In this document: positions 1-7,773 of the stretch, one piece after another
How the letters are laid out: every line of letters begins with the position of its first letter
How positions within the stretch are numbered: position 1 is the stretch's first letter
Origin: Chloroflexia bacterium
GTDB taxonomy: Bacteria; Chloroflexota; Chloroflexia; Thermomicrobiales; UBA6265
NCBI GenBank assembly: GCA_013698285.1
Contig: JACCVE010000201.1
Coordinates: 1-18,756 of the forward strand
Direction of reading: 5' to 3'
DNA: 18,756 nucleotides
Position numbers and translations under genes: made by a program
Notes under the pieces: generated by a model
Database searches by the model: none
Told to the model about the DNA's origin: nothing
The model's input: only the letters and a program-made list of their open reading frames with translations

Positions 1-1
1 T

Positions 2-1570
2 GAGGCGGCCATCCTCGCCGTCCTCCGTGCCCGGGACCGGCTGCCGCGCTCACTGGGGAGCGGGACCCCGGCCGACCTGGTCACCGGCCGCCGCCTCGCG
101 GATCCGGGTGGGAACAAGGCCTTCCAACTCTGCCTCGAATCCACCGGCGACGCCCCACGGGCAGCGCCAGCGTCATCCGGCGATGGATGGGACGACTGGG
201 GCGAGCACTTTCTCCGGGACTGCGGTCACCTGGCCGAGGCCGAACAGGTCCTGGCGCACCTTGAGACCGGCTTCATGCGGATTGCCGAGGACGGCGACGG
301 GACGTTCCACGCCTGGGTCGCGACGAAGCGGGCGCCCGTCACCTGGCGGGAGCGGGCCGATATCGACTGGTGGGCCGCATGGCTCGCTCGGCGACACGGG
401 GCCGCGTCACTGGTCGAGCCGGCCGCGCCGGCCGCACGGCCGGACCAGGCATGCGGCGACTCCGGAGACGACGCGACGTACCGCCGGTCAGCCGACGCTC
501 ACCTAGATAGGATGGCCTATCAACTCGGCTATCCGCCCGGCGCCATGATCGGCGGCTGCACCGTCCAGACCTACCGTGATGTCGTGGCCCTGCTCATCGG
601 GTGGGTGCTCCGGGCACGGGACCGCGGGGAAGCGGCGACGCCGCGGTCCGAGAGCGCCATGGTCGCCGAGATCGCATCCGCCCTCGCCATCGACCCCGCC
701 GTGGCCGGCCGGGCCGTCGCCGCCCTCACCCTCGACCAGGAGAACGCGGCCCACCACGCCGCCGTGCCTGGCGTCGCGGCGGCACCGCTCGTCCGGGTCG
801 CCCCGGACCGGCTCGCCTGGTCGGTCCACGGCCTGACGACGGAGCCGCTGCTCTTTCTGACTCGCGAACTCCGGCGACGGGACGCGACGGAATACCACAA
901 CGCCGCCTTTCTCCGCGAGGATGTCTTCCGCCGGGATCTCTACGCCCTCTTCGCGGATAAGCGGTTCATGACCAACCCTGGGGGTGTCAAGCTCCGGCGC
1001 GAGGGTGGTGACGTCCGCACCGACATCGACGCCATCGTCTTCGACCGGAAAACCGGCACCCTCGCCTTCTTCGAGCTGAAGTCGCAGGACCCCTTCGCCC
1101 GGTCGGCCGCCGAACTGGCCCGCCAGCGCGACAACATCCTCTACGCCAACCGACAGGTCTCCGGCGTGCTGGCCTGGCTGAAAGCGCATGGGGCAGACGA
1201 ACTCCTCGCCCGCATCGACGCCCGGACCGCCAGGACCTTCCAGGTCCAGAAGGTCTACCTCTTCGTCCTCGGCCGTTACCTCGCCCACTTCAACGACGGC
1301 CCGCCGCCCGACCGCCGCGCCGCCTGGGGCACCTGGCCCCAACTCCTGCGCCTCCTCGATGGCCAGCCCGTCCGGGCCACGGACGCCAACTCCATCGCCT
1401 CGCTCTTCACCCGCCTGGCGAACGACGCGCCGGTGATCTGGCCGCCCAGCGACCTACCACCGCGCGAGATCGCCCTCGGCGCCGACCGCTTGGTGATTCA
1501 TGCCTCCTGGGGCGCCTATCAGGGCTGGATTCGTGCCGATGTCTCGTTCGGTCTCACCCCCCGGCCATGA
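2..1570 (+). CDS. Hypothetical protein with PD-(D/E)XK-nuclease-like motif, 5'-truncated by window edge
   Basis: The reading frame is open from the first bases of the window, so the N-terminus lies outside; 522 residues are visible. An internal ATG at 275 exists, but coding-quality sequence continues upstream of it. No family is recognised for the whole protein. Near visible residues 340-362 there is the pattern DIDAIVFD...LAFFELKSQ, a beta-hairpin with Asp343, Glu358 and Lys360 spaced as in PD-(D/E)XK nuclease folds. The following stretch (SAAELARQRDNILYANRQV) is helical and fits the helix that usually follows the ExK strand. The N-terminal part is rich in Trp and Arg and shows no membrane segment or signal peptide. 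The frame stops inside the 3' end of the convergent membrane-protein gene (17-bp overlap). Nuclease activity is inferred from one motif only; a non-catalytic homologue is equally possible. Confidence 0.7.
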   Translation, partial: EAAILAVLRARDRLPRSLGSGTPADLVTGRRLADPGGNKAFQLCLESTGDAPRAAPASSGDGWDDWGEHFLRDCGHLAEAEQVLAHLETGFMRIAEDGDGTFHAWVATKRAPVTWRERADIDWWAAWLARRHGAASLVEPAAPAARPDQACGDSGDDATYRRSADAHLDRMAYQLGYPPGAMIGGCTVQTYRDVVALLIGWVLRARDRGEAATPRSESAMVAEIASALAIDPAVAGRAVAALTLDQENAAHHAAVPGVAAAPLVRVAPDRLAWSVHGLTTEPLLFLTRELRRRDATEYHNAAFLREDVFRRDLYALFADKRFMTNPGGVKLRREGGDVRTDIDAIVFDRKTGTLAFFELKSQDPFARSAAELARQRDNILYANRQVSGVLAWLKAHGADELLARIDARTARTFQVQKVYLFVLGRYLAHFNDGPPPDRRAAWGTWPQLLRLLDGQPVRATDANSIASLFTRLANDAPVIWPPSDLPPREIALGADRLVIHASWGAYQGWIRADVSFGLTPRP

Positions 1571-2591
1571 TGTCTTGGTCGATGAGCCACCGATCATCGA
1601 CCTGGACGAAGATCCGGAACGTGTTGAACGGGAGCGGCGACGTGATCCCGCCCGAGGGGTTCTCCTCGCGCAGCAAGGCTCCGACCCGGCCATCGGGGAG
1701 TTGACGGACATCCTCGTCGTGGATGACCAGCGTTTCGGCCCCGAGCGGCACGTCGTCCGGCGCGGGTGTACCCGGAGGAGCAGCCGCGGCCAGCCGCGCC
1801 ACCCGCGTCACCTCTGCCTCGACGGATGTCCGGATCTCATCTGAGTTGGGTCCCCCCCACATGTCGAACCACGGGCTCCGCCGGATGTAAGCATCCGTCT
1901 CCAGGGCGCTCTGGCGCAGCACATCCCCGGTCCGGCCACAAGCATTCCATTCTCGCTGGGTCGCCTGGATCGCCACGATGATCTCCGGAGCTACGCCTCC
2001 CGTTAATCTGGGGCTGATGACGACGTCCCATTCGCTGGTGGAGGTCGGCCGAGGCATCACCTGGGTCGAGAGGATCGACACGATCTCATCGATCGTCCGG
2101 GGCTCTACCTGACACTCCTGCCCAGCGACCGGACCCGGCGTCGCCACCACCACAGCTAGGTCGCGCTGGTCATCAGCGGGTGGCCGGAACGCAACTTGGG
2201 CCACCACGTAGCCCACGACCAGCACCGTGAGCAGCATCGCCGCGGTCGCCAGGCGAGCCCCCATCCTCCTCCGCTGGTTCATGTCCGGCGACGGCACCGA
2301 TGCCGTGGGACGCCCGGCCGGGTTGCCCGGTCGTGCCCGGGTGAGAGATGACCCGATCGCCGGCTGGCTCGCCGGCCGGGGTGATCGCGTCGCGTCCATC
2401 ACGTCCTCCCAGACGCTTGCCTTGATCCGATCTGACGGCTGGCCCGTCGCCGCCAGACCATGCACGTGTCGCGTCGCCGAGAGGAGTGCGGGTTCCACGG
2501 CACTCGCCGGGGCCGACTGACCCCGGGCCATCTCGTCGAGAAACCGGTCAAGCTCGTCCGCCCGCGTGTCCTTACCCCTCGCGAACCACAT
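1554..2591 (-). CDS. Single-pass membrane protein paired with ECF sigma factor (putative anti-sigma factor)
   Basis: 345 residues from the chosen ATG. The N-terminal ~110 residues are predicted cytoplasmic and include an acidic helix (ELDRFLDEMARG) and a VWEDVMDA motif; this layout recurs, as I recall, in Chloroflexota proteins encoded next to ECF sigma factors. One hydrophobic segment (about residues 111-135, MLLTVLVVGYVVAQVAF) follows. The remaining ~210 residues would be extracytoplasmic and look like a variable sensor domain of no family I recognise. No HxxxCxxC zinc anti-sigma motif is present. The gene starts within the last codons of the sigma gene (20-bp overlap), so the two are translationally coupled. 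ATG 2591 is chosen because GAAGGGAGG lies 6 nt before it; upstream in-frame ATGs at 2597 and 2615 have no usable spacing. The anti-sigma role is inferred from position and topology. Confidence 0.75.
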   Translation of the reverse strand: MWFARGKDTRADELDRFLDEMARGQSAPASAVEPALLSATRHVHGLAATGQPSDRIKASVWEDVMDATRSPRPASQPAIGSSLTRARPGNPAGRPTASVPSPDMNQRRRMGARLATAAMLLTVLVVGYVVAQVAFRPPADDQRDLAVVVATPGPVAGQECQVEPRTIDEIVSILSTQVMPRPTSTSEWDVVISPRLTGGVAPEIIVAIQATQREWNACGRTGDVLRQSALETDAYIRRSPWFDMWGGPNSDEIRTSVEAEVTRVARLAAAAPPGTPAPDDVPLGAETLVIHDEDVRQLPDGRVGALLREENPSGGITSPLPFNTFRIFVQVDDRWLIDQDIMAGG

Positions 2592-3186
2592 CGGCATCCT
2601 CCCTTCGATCGGCATCGTGCCGCTTCCCGATCACGTCCCGGAGCGTGGAGTAGGCACGGAACTGGCGGCTCTTCACCGCCGCGTGGCTGATCCCGAGGGT
2701 CCTGGCGATCTCCGGCCCGGTCAGTCCGGCGAGCCGTAATTCCACGATCTGCCGCTGGCTCGGGGGGAGACAGGCCAGCAGGGCCGCCAACCTACGGCCG
2801 TCCTCGGCGGCGAGCGCACGTTCCTCGGGCATCGACTCGGGACTGGGGATGTCTCCGGCGTCGTCGAGGGGAACGTAGAGGCGGCGACGGCGGCTCGCAT
2901 CAACGAGGACGTTGTGGGCGATCGTGAAGAGCCATGACCGGAACGAACCGCTCCGGTAGGTGGGTAATGCGCCGAGTGCCTTGATGAAGACCTGGCTCGT
3001 CGCGTCCGCCGCTGCCTCCCGCTCCCCCAGGGAGCGCAGGCAGTAGTGATAGACGGAGCAGAAATAGGCGCTGTACAGCGGCGCGAACTCGGCCGGGTCG
3101 TCCCGTGCCCGGACGATCATCGCCGCCTCGGCATCGTCGCCGGGTGCGTCGAGCGTCCCCGTCATGGTGACTCTGCTCGCGTCCAA
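2572..3186 (-). CDS. RNA polymerase sigma factor, ECF/sigma-70 family
   Basis: 204 residues. Region sigma-2 occupies roughly residues 33-100: a helix around ADATSQVFIKAL followed by FRSWLFTIAHNVLVDASRRRR, which matches the region 2.3/2.4 signature of ECF factors. Region sigma-4 lies at about 133-185: LPPSQRQIVELRLAGLTGPEIARTLGISHAAVKSRQFRA, a clear helix-turn-helix for -35 recognition. Sigma-1.1 and sigma-3 are absent, as expected for the ECF class. The start is taken as TTG 3186 because GGAGG (3194-3198) sits 7 nt upstream; a GTG at 3192 is only 1 nt from that site and an ATG at 3165 has no clear site. The gene overlaps the downstream membrane-protein gene, forming a likely sigma/anti-sigma pair. 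The regulon cannot be read from the sequence. Confidence 0.93.
   Translation of the reverse strand: MDASRVTMTGTLDAPGDDAEAAMIVRARDDPAEFAPLYSAYFCSVYHYCLRSLGEREAAADATSQVFIKALGALPTYRSGSFRSWLFTIAHNVLVDASRRRRLYVPLDDAGDIPSPESMPEERALAAEDGRRLAALLACLPPSQRQIVELRLAGLTGPEIARTLGISHAAVKSRQFRAYSTLRDVIGKRHDADRREDADVVREG
2598..2606 (-). promoter_or_regulatory. Ribosome-binding site of the sigma-associated membrane protein
   Basis: GAAGGGAGG on the minus strand lies inside the 3' end of the sigma factor gene, 6 nt before ATG 2591. It decides the start of the membrane protein and indicates translational coupling. Confidence 0.7.
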
Positions 3187-3359
3187 GGTCACCCCTCCGG
3201 CATCACCCCATCACGCCCATATCGAGGTAAACGCGCGGGCGAGAAAAAGGGTGCGGTCCTGGTGCGCGGGGAACGCCGGAGTCAGCGATGCGACCACGCC
3301 GGGCGGGGTGGTATCACCGGATCAAGAGGGGTAGCGCGGGGACGAATGGCGCGACGGGA

Positions 3360-4349
3360 CTACGACACCATGAACTCGTCCAACTCCGCCTGGGTCGGCA
3401 AACCCTCCATCGCCCCTGGCCTCGTCGTCGCCAGGGCGCCGGCGGCGCTCGCGTAGCGCACGTCCTCGATGTCAGGCGCGGCCCAATCACGGGCGATGAG
3501 CCGTGAGACGAGGGCAGCGGTGAAGGCGTCGCCGGCGCCGGTCGGCTCGACGGCGTCCACGGGGAAGGCGGGGACGTCGTGGGGCTCGCCCTCCCCGTCG
3601 AGGAGGTAGCTGCCCCGGGCGCCGTCGGTCAGGACCGCGATGCGGGGCGGCAGGGCAGCTATGGCGCGGAGGGCGACGATCGGGTCGTCTCCCACGCCGA
3701 GCAGGGCCCTCGCGTCGTCCAGACTGGCCTTCAGGACCGTCGCCCGCTCGATGATCGGCCGGCAGGCCTCGGCGGCGACGGCCAGGTCGGGCCAGAGGCT
3801 CGATCGCAGGTTGATGTCAAAGACGACCGGCACCCCGGCGGCGGCGGCCACCTCGACGGCATGGGTGATCGCCGTCCGGGACGGCTCGGCCGCCAGGGCC
3901 ACCGAGCCGACGACGATCCCGGCCAGGCCGGGGATGCCGAACCCGTCCACGTCCTCATCGGTCAGGAGTCGGTCCGCCAGGCGCAGCAGGGAGAAGTGAC
4001 CGTCACCCCGGTCGTCCTTCCAGGCGAAGGCGAGCGTGGTCGGCGCCTCGGCCGTCGCCCGCAGGCGCGAGGTATCGACGCCCTCCCGGTTCAGTACACC
4101 GCGTAGGCGACGGCCGAAGGCATCGTCGCCGACCACGCCGCCGAAGGCACTCGAGACGCCGAGGCGGGCCAGGGCGACGGCGACGTTGGCAGGCGCCCCC
4201 CCGTCGCGGGCCTCGAAGGTCGTGGCCGTGGCGAGGTCCGGCGACCCGTCACTGACGATCAAGTCAATCAGGGTCTCCCCGATCGCCAGCACGGGCCCTG
4301 TCGTCCCCACGTCTCCGTCCCGTCCCCCCGAGCCCGTGCCGGCCGTCAT
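3360..4349 (-). CDS. PfkB-family carbohydrate kinase (fructokinase/ribokinase type)
   Basis: 329 residues, normal for the family. It should phosphorylate a sugar or sugar derivative with ATP in the cytoplasm. The N-terminal PfkB signature appears as GGAPANVAVALARLG at residues 50-64, and the C-terminal signature as PTGAGDAF at about 269-276, where Asp274 is the expected catalytic base and GAG forms the anion hole. VVFDINLR (mid-protein) and VLTDGARGSY (nucleotide site) are also typical. The overall pattern is closest to fructokinase-like members, but substrate cannot be fixed from sequence alone. ATG 4349 is chosen because GAGGGGG (4358-4364) stands 8 nt upstream; an ATG at 4388 in frame has no such site. 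It lies downstream of rel with a ~195-nt gap and upstream of the sigma gene with a ~170-nt gap, all on the same strand. Confidence 0.92.
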   Translation of the reverse strand: MTAGTGSGGRDGDVGTTGPVLAIGETLIDLIVSDGSPDLATATTFEARDGGAPANVAVALARLGVSSAFGGVVGDDAFGRRLRGVLNREGVDTSRLRATAEAPTTLAFAWKDDRGDGHFSLLRLADRLLTDEDVDGFGIPGLAGIVVGSVALAAEPSRTAITHAVEVAAAAGVPVVFDINLRSSLWPDLAVAAEACRPIIERATVLKASLDDARALLGVGDDPIVALRAIAALPPRIAVLTDGARGSYLLDGEGEPHDVPAFPVDAVEPTGAGDAFTAALVSRLIARDWAAPDIEDVRYASAAGALATTRPGAMEGLPTQAELDEFMVS

Positions 4350-4544
4350 AGTAGTGTCCCCCTCATTCGCGTTCGTGCGCCCTACCACCCACGGTCGGCC
4401 CCCGCGGGGAGATCGGTCAGGCGACGACGCCCTCTACGGTTCTGACACCCCGGCGCGGTCCACCATCCGTGAACGCGGCCCGTCTCACCGCCGGGACGCT
4501 CCCCGCGTTGCCACGATCGCACCGGATTCGTTGCTCGACCGGCC

Positions 4545-6806
4545 CTACGCCCGCTTGGCCCCGGAAACATCGCGCCGGACATCCAGCACGTCGCGGACGT
4601 TCTCCAGCCGGTTCAGGATCGCGCTCAGTTGCTTGACGCCCTCGACTTCGAGGGTCAGGAGCAAGGTCACCGTCCGGTCGTCGTGGGTCGTCGTCAGGAC
4701 GCCGAGGATGTTGACCTTGGCATCGGCCAGCAGCGTGGTGATGTCCTTGAGCAGGCCGACCCGGTCCCAGGCGCTGACGTGGATCGAGACGGCGAACGTC
4801 TCGCCCCCCTGGTCGCTCCAACTCACCGGCAACAATCGCTCCGGCTCGGCGATGTGGATGATGTTCGGGCAGTCGGTCCGGTGGACCGTCACCCCGCGGC
4901 CCCGGGTCGTGAAGCCGATGATCTGGTCGCCGCTGACCGGGTTGCAGCAGGGCGCCAGGTGGGAGAGCAGCCCCCCGGCACCCAGGACCTCCAGCCGGGC
5001 GGGGGTCCGCGGCGCGGGCACGTAGGGGGTGGCGGCGAACTCTTCCTTCCGCGTCTCCCCCAGCCGGGCCGCGATCACCTGCGACGAGACCGCCCCGTAG
5101 CCGATCGCGGCCAGCAGGTCGTCCATCTTCTGGTAGCGGGGGAAGTGCTTCAGGACATCGTCGTTCTTGGCGTCCAGGCTGAGGCGACGCAGCTCGCGCT
5201 CCAGGATGTCGCGGCCCAGGGCGACGTTGTCGTCCCGCTGCTGGCGGCGGTACCATTGCCGGATCTTCTCCCGGGCCGAGGCGGTGGTCACGTACCCGGC
5301 GTCGGCCTGGAGCCAGTCCCGGCTCGGCCCCTTGGTCTTGCTGGTCATGATCTTGACGACCTGACCGTTCTGGAGCTTGTGGTCCAGGGCGACCTGCTGG
5401 TCGTTCACCTTGGCCCCGACGCAATGGTGGCCGACCTCGGTGTGGATGCGGTAGGCGAAATCGACCGGGGTCGCACCCGCCGGCAGCTCGATGATGTCGC
5501 CGGCCGGGGTGAAGACGTAGAGCATCTCCTGGAAGACGTCGCTCTTGAGCGACTCGACGAACTCCTCGGCGTCGGCGACCTCGTCGCGCCAGTCCATCAA
5601 CTGGCGGAGCCAGGCGATCTTGGCCTCGATCTTGGCCCCCGCCTTGCCGCCCTCCTTGTACCGCCAGTGGGCGGCGACGCCGTACTCGGCGACGTGGTGC
5701 ATCTCCCGGGTCCGGAATTGCAACTCGACCGCCTGCCCGCCCGGCCCGATCACGGCCGTGTGCAGGCTCTGGTACATGCTGTCCTTGGGCGTGGCGATGT
5801 AGTCGTCGAACTCGCCCGGGATGGGGTGCCACTTCTCGTGGATCACGCCGAGAGCGCCGTAGCAGGCCGCCCGGTCCTCGACGATGATCCTGATCCCGAT
5901 CACGTCGTAGATCTCGTCGAAGCGCCGGTTCTTCTGCTGCATCTTCCGGTAGATCGAATAGGCGTGCTTCTGGCGGCCAGAGAGGTCGGCCTCGATCCCG
6001 GCAGCGCCCAGTGCCTCCCGCAGGTCGGCCGTCACCCGCTCGATGATGCCCTTCTGGTCGCGCCCCCGCTCGTCGAGCAGCCGGGTGATGCGGTGATAGT
6101 CGAAGGGCTCCAGATACCGGAACGCCAGGTCTTCCAACTCGGACTTGAATTGCCAGATGCCGAGCCGGTTCGCCAGCGGGGCGTAGATCTCCATCGTCTG
6201 CTGGGCGATCAGGACCTGCTTGTCGCGCGGCATCGCGTCCAGCGTCCGCATGTTGTGGAGGCGGTCGGCCAGCTTGATCAGGACGACCCCGATGTCGTCG
6301 ACCATCGCCAGGAACATCTTGCGCAGGTTCTCGGCCTGCTGCTCCCGCTCCCGGCTGGCGTGGTCGCCCTCGCCGGTCCAGGGGATCTTGCCCAGCTTGG
6401 TGACGCCATCGACCAGCTTGGCGACGCGGGGGCCGAACTCGGTCTCGACATGTCCCAACGTGACCGGTGTGTCTTCGACCACGTCGTGCAGGATCGCCGC
6501 GACGAGTGCTTCGGCGTCGAGTTGCATCTTGGCCAAGATCGTCGCGACCGCGATCGGGTGCACGACATAGGGGTCGCCGGACCGGCGGCAGACCCCCTCG
6601 TGGGCCTCCCGCGCCACGGCGATGGCGCGATCGACGATCGGCTGAGAGCCGGCCGCCCCGGCGACCGCGTGCAGGGCATCGATCGCCCGCGCGATCTCCT
6701 CCCCACCGGTTGCTGCCGGCGGGGCCAGGGAATGCGTGGCGGAGATGGCCGGGGGGACGACACGGGCCACGGGTGGATCGGACCGGTCGAACTGGGGAAC
6801 TACCAT
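4545..6806 (-). CDS. rel: Bifunctional (p)ppGpp synthetase/hydrolase (RelA/SpoT family)
   Basis: 753 residues, full length for a long RSH protein, which makes and degrades (p)ppGpp in the stringent response. The HD hydrolase domain is intact: His83 (YVVHPI), His107-Asp108 and Glu111-Asp112 (ILHDVVEDT), and Asp181 (LADRLHNMRT). The synthetase domain has RFDEIYD at 295-301, GIRIIVE at 304-310, YQSLHT at 345-350 and ELQFRT at 361-366; the basic RFDE context is that of bifunctional enzymes. A TGS domain spans about 425-490 (LYVFTPAGDIIELPAGATPVDFAY). A zinc-finger/CC region has APCCNP (Cys620-621) and TDCPN, and an ACT domain covers about 672-745. All catalytic residues are present, so both activities are expected. 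No Shine-Dalgarno sequence is visible before ATG 6806, so translation may be leaderless or start slightly downstream. Confidence 0.97.
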   Translation of the reverse strand: MVVPQFDRSDPPVARVVPPAISATHSLAPPAATGGEEIARAIDALHAVAGAAGSQPIVDRAIAVAREAHEGVCRRSGDPYVVHPIAVATILAKMQLDAEALVAAILHDVVEDTPVTLGHVETEFGPRVAKLVDGVTKLGKIPWTGEGDHASREREQQAENLRKMFLAMVDDIGVVLIKLADRLHNMRTLDAMPRDKQVLIAQQTMEIYAPLANRLGIWQFKSELEDLAFRYLEPFDYHRITRLLDERGRDQKGIIERVTADLREALGAAGIEADLSGRQKHAYSIYRKMQQKNRRFDEIYDVIGIRIIVEDRAACYGALGVIHEKWHPIPGEFDDYIATPKDSMYQSLHTAVIGPGGQAVELQFRTREMHHVAEYGVAAHWRYKEGGKAGAKIEAKIAWLRQLMDWRDEVADAEEFVESLKSDVFQEMLYVFTPAGDIIELPAGATPVDFAYRIHTEVGHHCVGAKVNDQQVALDHKLQNGQVVKIMTSKTKGPSRDWLQADAGYVTTASAREKIRQWYRRQQRDDNVALGRDILERELRRLSLDAKNDDVLKHFPRYQKMDDLLAAIGYGAVSSQVIAARLGETRKEEFAATPYVPAPRTPARLEVLGAGGLLSHLAPCCNPVSGDQIIGFTTRGRGVTVHRTDCPNIIHIAEPERLLPVSWSDQGGETFAVSIHVSAWDRVGLLKDITTLLADAKVNILGVLTTTHDDRTVTLLLTLEVEGVKQLSAILNRLENVRDVLDVRRDVSGAKRA

Positions 6807-7112
6807 AACGATAGTGTCGGATACCCCGCCAACCCGTGCAAGTGGTCACGCGCGGCTGGTGATCGCCATTGATCTCGCCCATTTCCGGCGGGATATCGTG
6901 CCAGGCACCGGCCCCATGACCGGCCCGGCAGAGGCGAGTCCGTGCCTCGCGGTCCCATCACCGGCCACGCCCGCGGTGGTGATCGTGGCAAGGTATGTGC
7001 GAGAATGTGTTATGCACCCAATCAACGATGGTTGGAGCGTGTACCGTTCCGTCGCTGATGCGCGGGCTCCGAGCGGAGTCACCAGGCGGTGGAGAAGCGA
7101 AAGACGAAGACC
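6807..7112. other. Divergent intergenic region between rel and the cold-shock gene
   Basis: About 306 nt separate the starts of rel (minus) and the cold-shock gene (plus), so promoters for both must lie here. I found no pair of hexamers with good spacing that I would defend. A TATGCA element near 7011 and a short inverted repeat CTCCG-AG-CGGAG near 7068-7079 in the probable cold-shock leader are the only notable marks. No convincing coding sequence is present. Confidence 0.4.
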
Positions 7113-7340
7113 ATGCCACAGGGAACGATCAAGACGATTCGCGAAGATCGCGGTTTCGGGTTCGTAGCGCCGAGCGGATCGTCGGGCCGGGAAGATTTGT
7201 TCTTCCACGCTTCCGCGGTCGAGAATGCCACGTTTGAGCTTCTCCAGGTCGGCCAAGAGGTCGATTACGACGTGGAGCCGGACCCGCGCAACCCATCTCG
7301 GATGCGGGCCGTTCACGTTCGAGTCGCCGACGCGGAGTAA
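7113..7340 (+). CDS. Cold-shock domain protein (CspA family)
   Basis: 75 residues from ATG 7113, the standard size of a single cold-shock domain. RNP1 reads RGFGFV (residues 13-18) and RNP2 reads DLFFHAS (28-34), the two single-stranded nucleic-acid binding motifs. The start MPQGTIKTI is typical. The aromatic residue often found near position 11 (KWFN in CspA) is replaced by RED. An in-frame GTG at 7089 would add eight Lys/Thr-rich residues and cannot be excluded; neither start has a strong Shine-Dalgarno sequence. These proteins act as RNA chaperones or transcription antiterminators; whether this one is cold-induced is not visible. A strong intrinsic terminator follows 77 nt after the stop, so the gene is monocistronic. 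Confidence 0.95.
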   Translation: MPQGTIKTIREDRGFGFVAPSGSSGREDLFFHASAVENATFELLQVGQEVDYDVEPDPRNPSRMRAVHVRVADAE

Positions 7341-7416
7341 CGAGCCGGTGATGGGTGCCCGGAATGGCGGCGAAGCCTGACCATACCGGTCCCATCCTAC
7401 GACATGATGGACCCAA

Positions 7417-7458
7417 CGAAGGACGTGGTGGCCTGGCCACCACGTCCTTCGCCTTTTT
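7417..7458 (+). terminator. Intrinsic terminator of the cold-shock gene
   Basis: Perfect inverted repeat with 17-nt arms at 7417-7433 and 7435-7451 (arm CGAAGGACGTGGTGGCC); the tip opens to a 3-5-nt loop, leaving about 15 paired bases. It is followed directly by CC and five T residues (7454-7458). The T-run is on the plus strand only, so it terminates the cold-shock transcript rather than the convergent binding-protein gene. Confidence 0.93.
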
Positions 7459-7773
7459 CGAAGCGTCACGCTCGCCGGACCTCAAGCAAGTGATCCTCCA
7501 GAACATGGCAACGGAGACGGTGCTCCGGGACCTTCATCTCCTGGCGACGACCTCGCCTGATTCCCGGCATCCTTCCTCGGACCCCGGCCCCGCAACGTCC
7601 TATTCTTCTCTCATGATGGGGTGGGAGCGGGACCCGCCCGGGATCCCGCGTGGCTGGCCGCCACCCAAGGTTCCCGGGAGGGTCGAGTTCCCGGCCCACA
7701 CCGGGCTCTCCAGACCGGGCGCGGGCGGGCGATCAGACCCTCGCCCAACCCACCCCCGTGTCGGCGGTTCGCC
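7459..7773. other. Gap between the terminator and the 3' end of the convergent binding-protein gene
   Basis: About 315 nt with no convincing ORF, RNA gene or repeat. It is the 3' flank of the minus-strand binding-protein gene. A weak GC-rich inverted repeat (arms 7627-7632 and 7644-7649) lacks a T-run, so no terminator for that gene can be named with confidence. Confidence 0.4.

Noticed and set aside
4417..6882. Open frames of 821 codons (minus) and about 747 codons (plus, 4629-6872) over the rel gene
   Set aside because: They are shadows of rel: Arg/Gly/Pro- or Asp/Leu/Val-skewed translations without any domain, produced by GC-biased third positions. The 753-residue rel frame carries every family motif.
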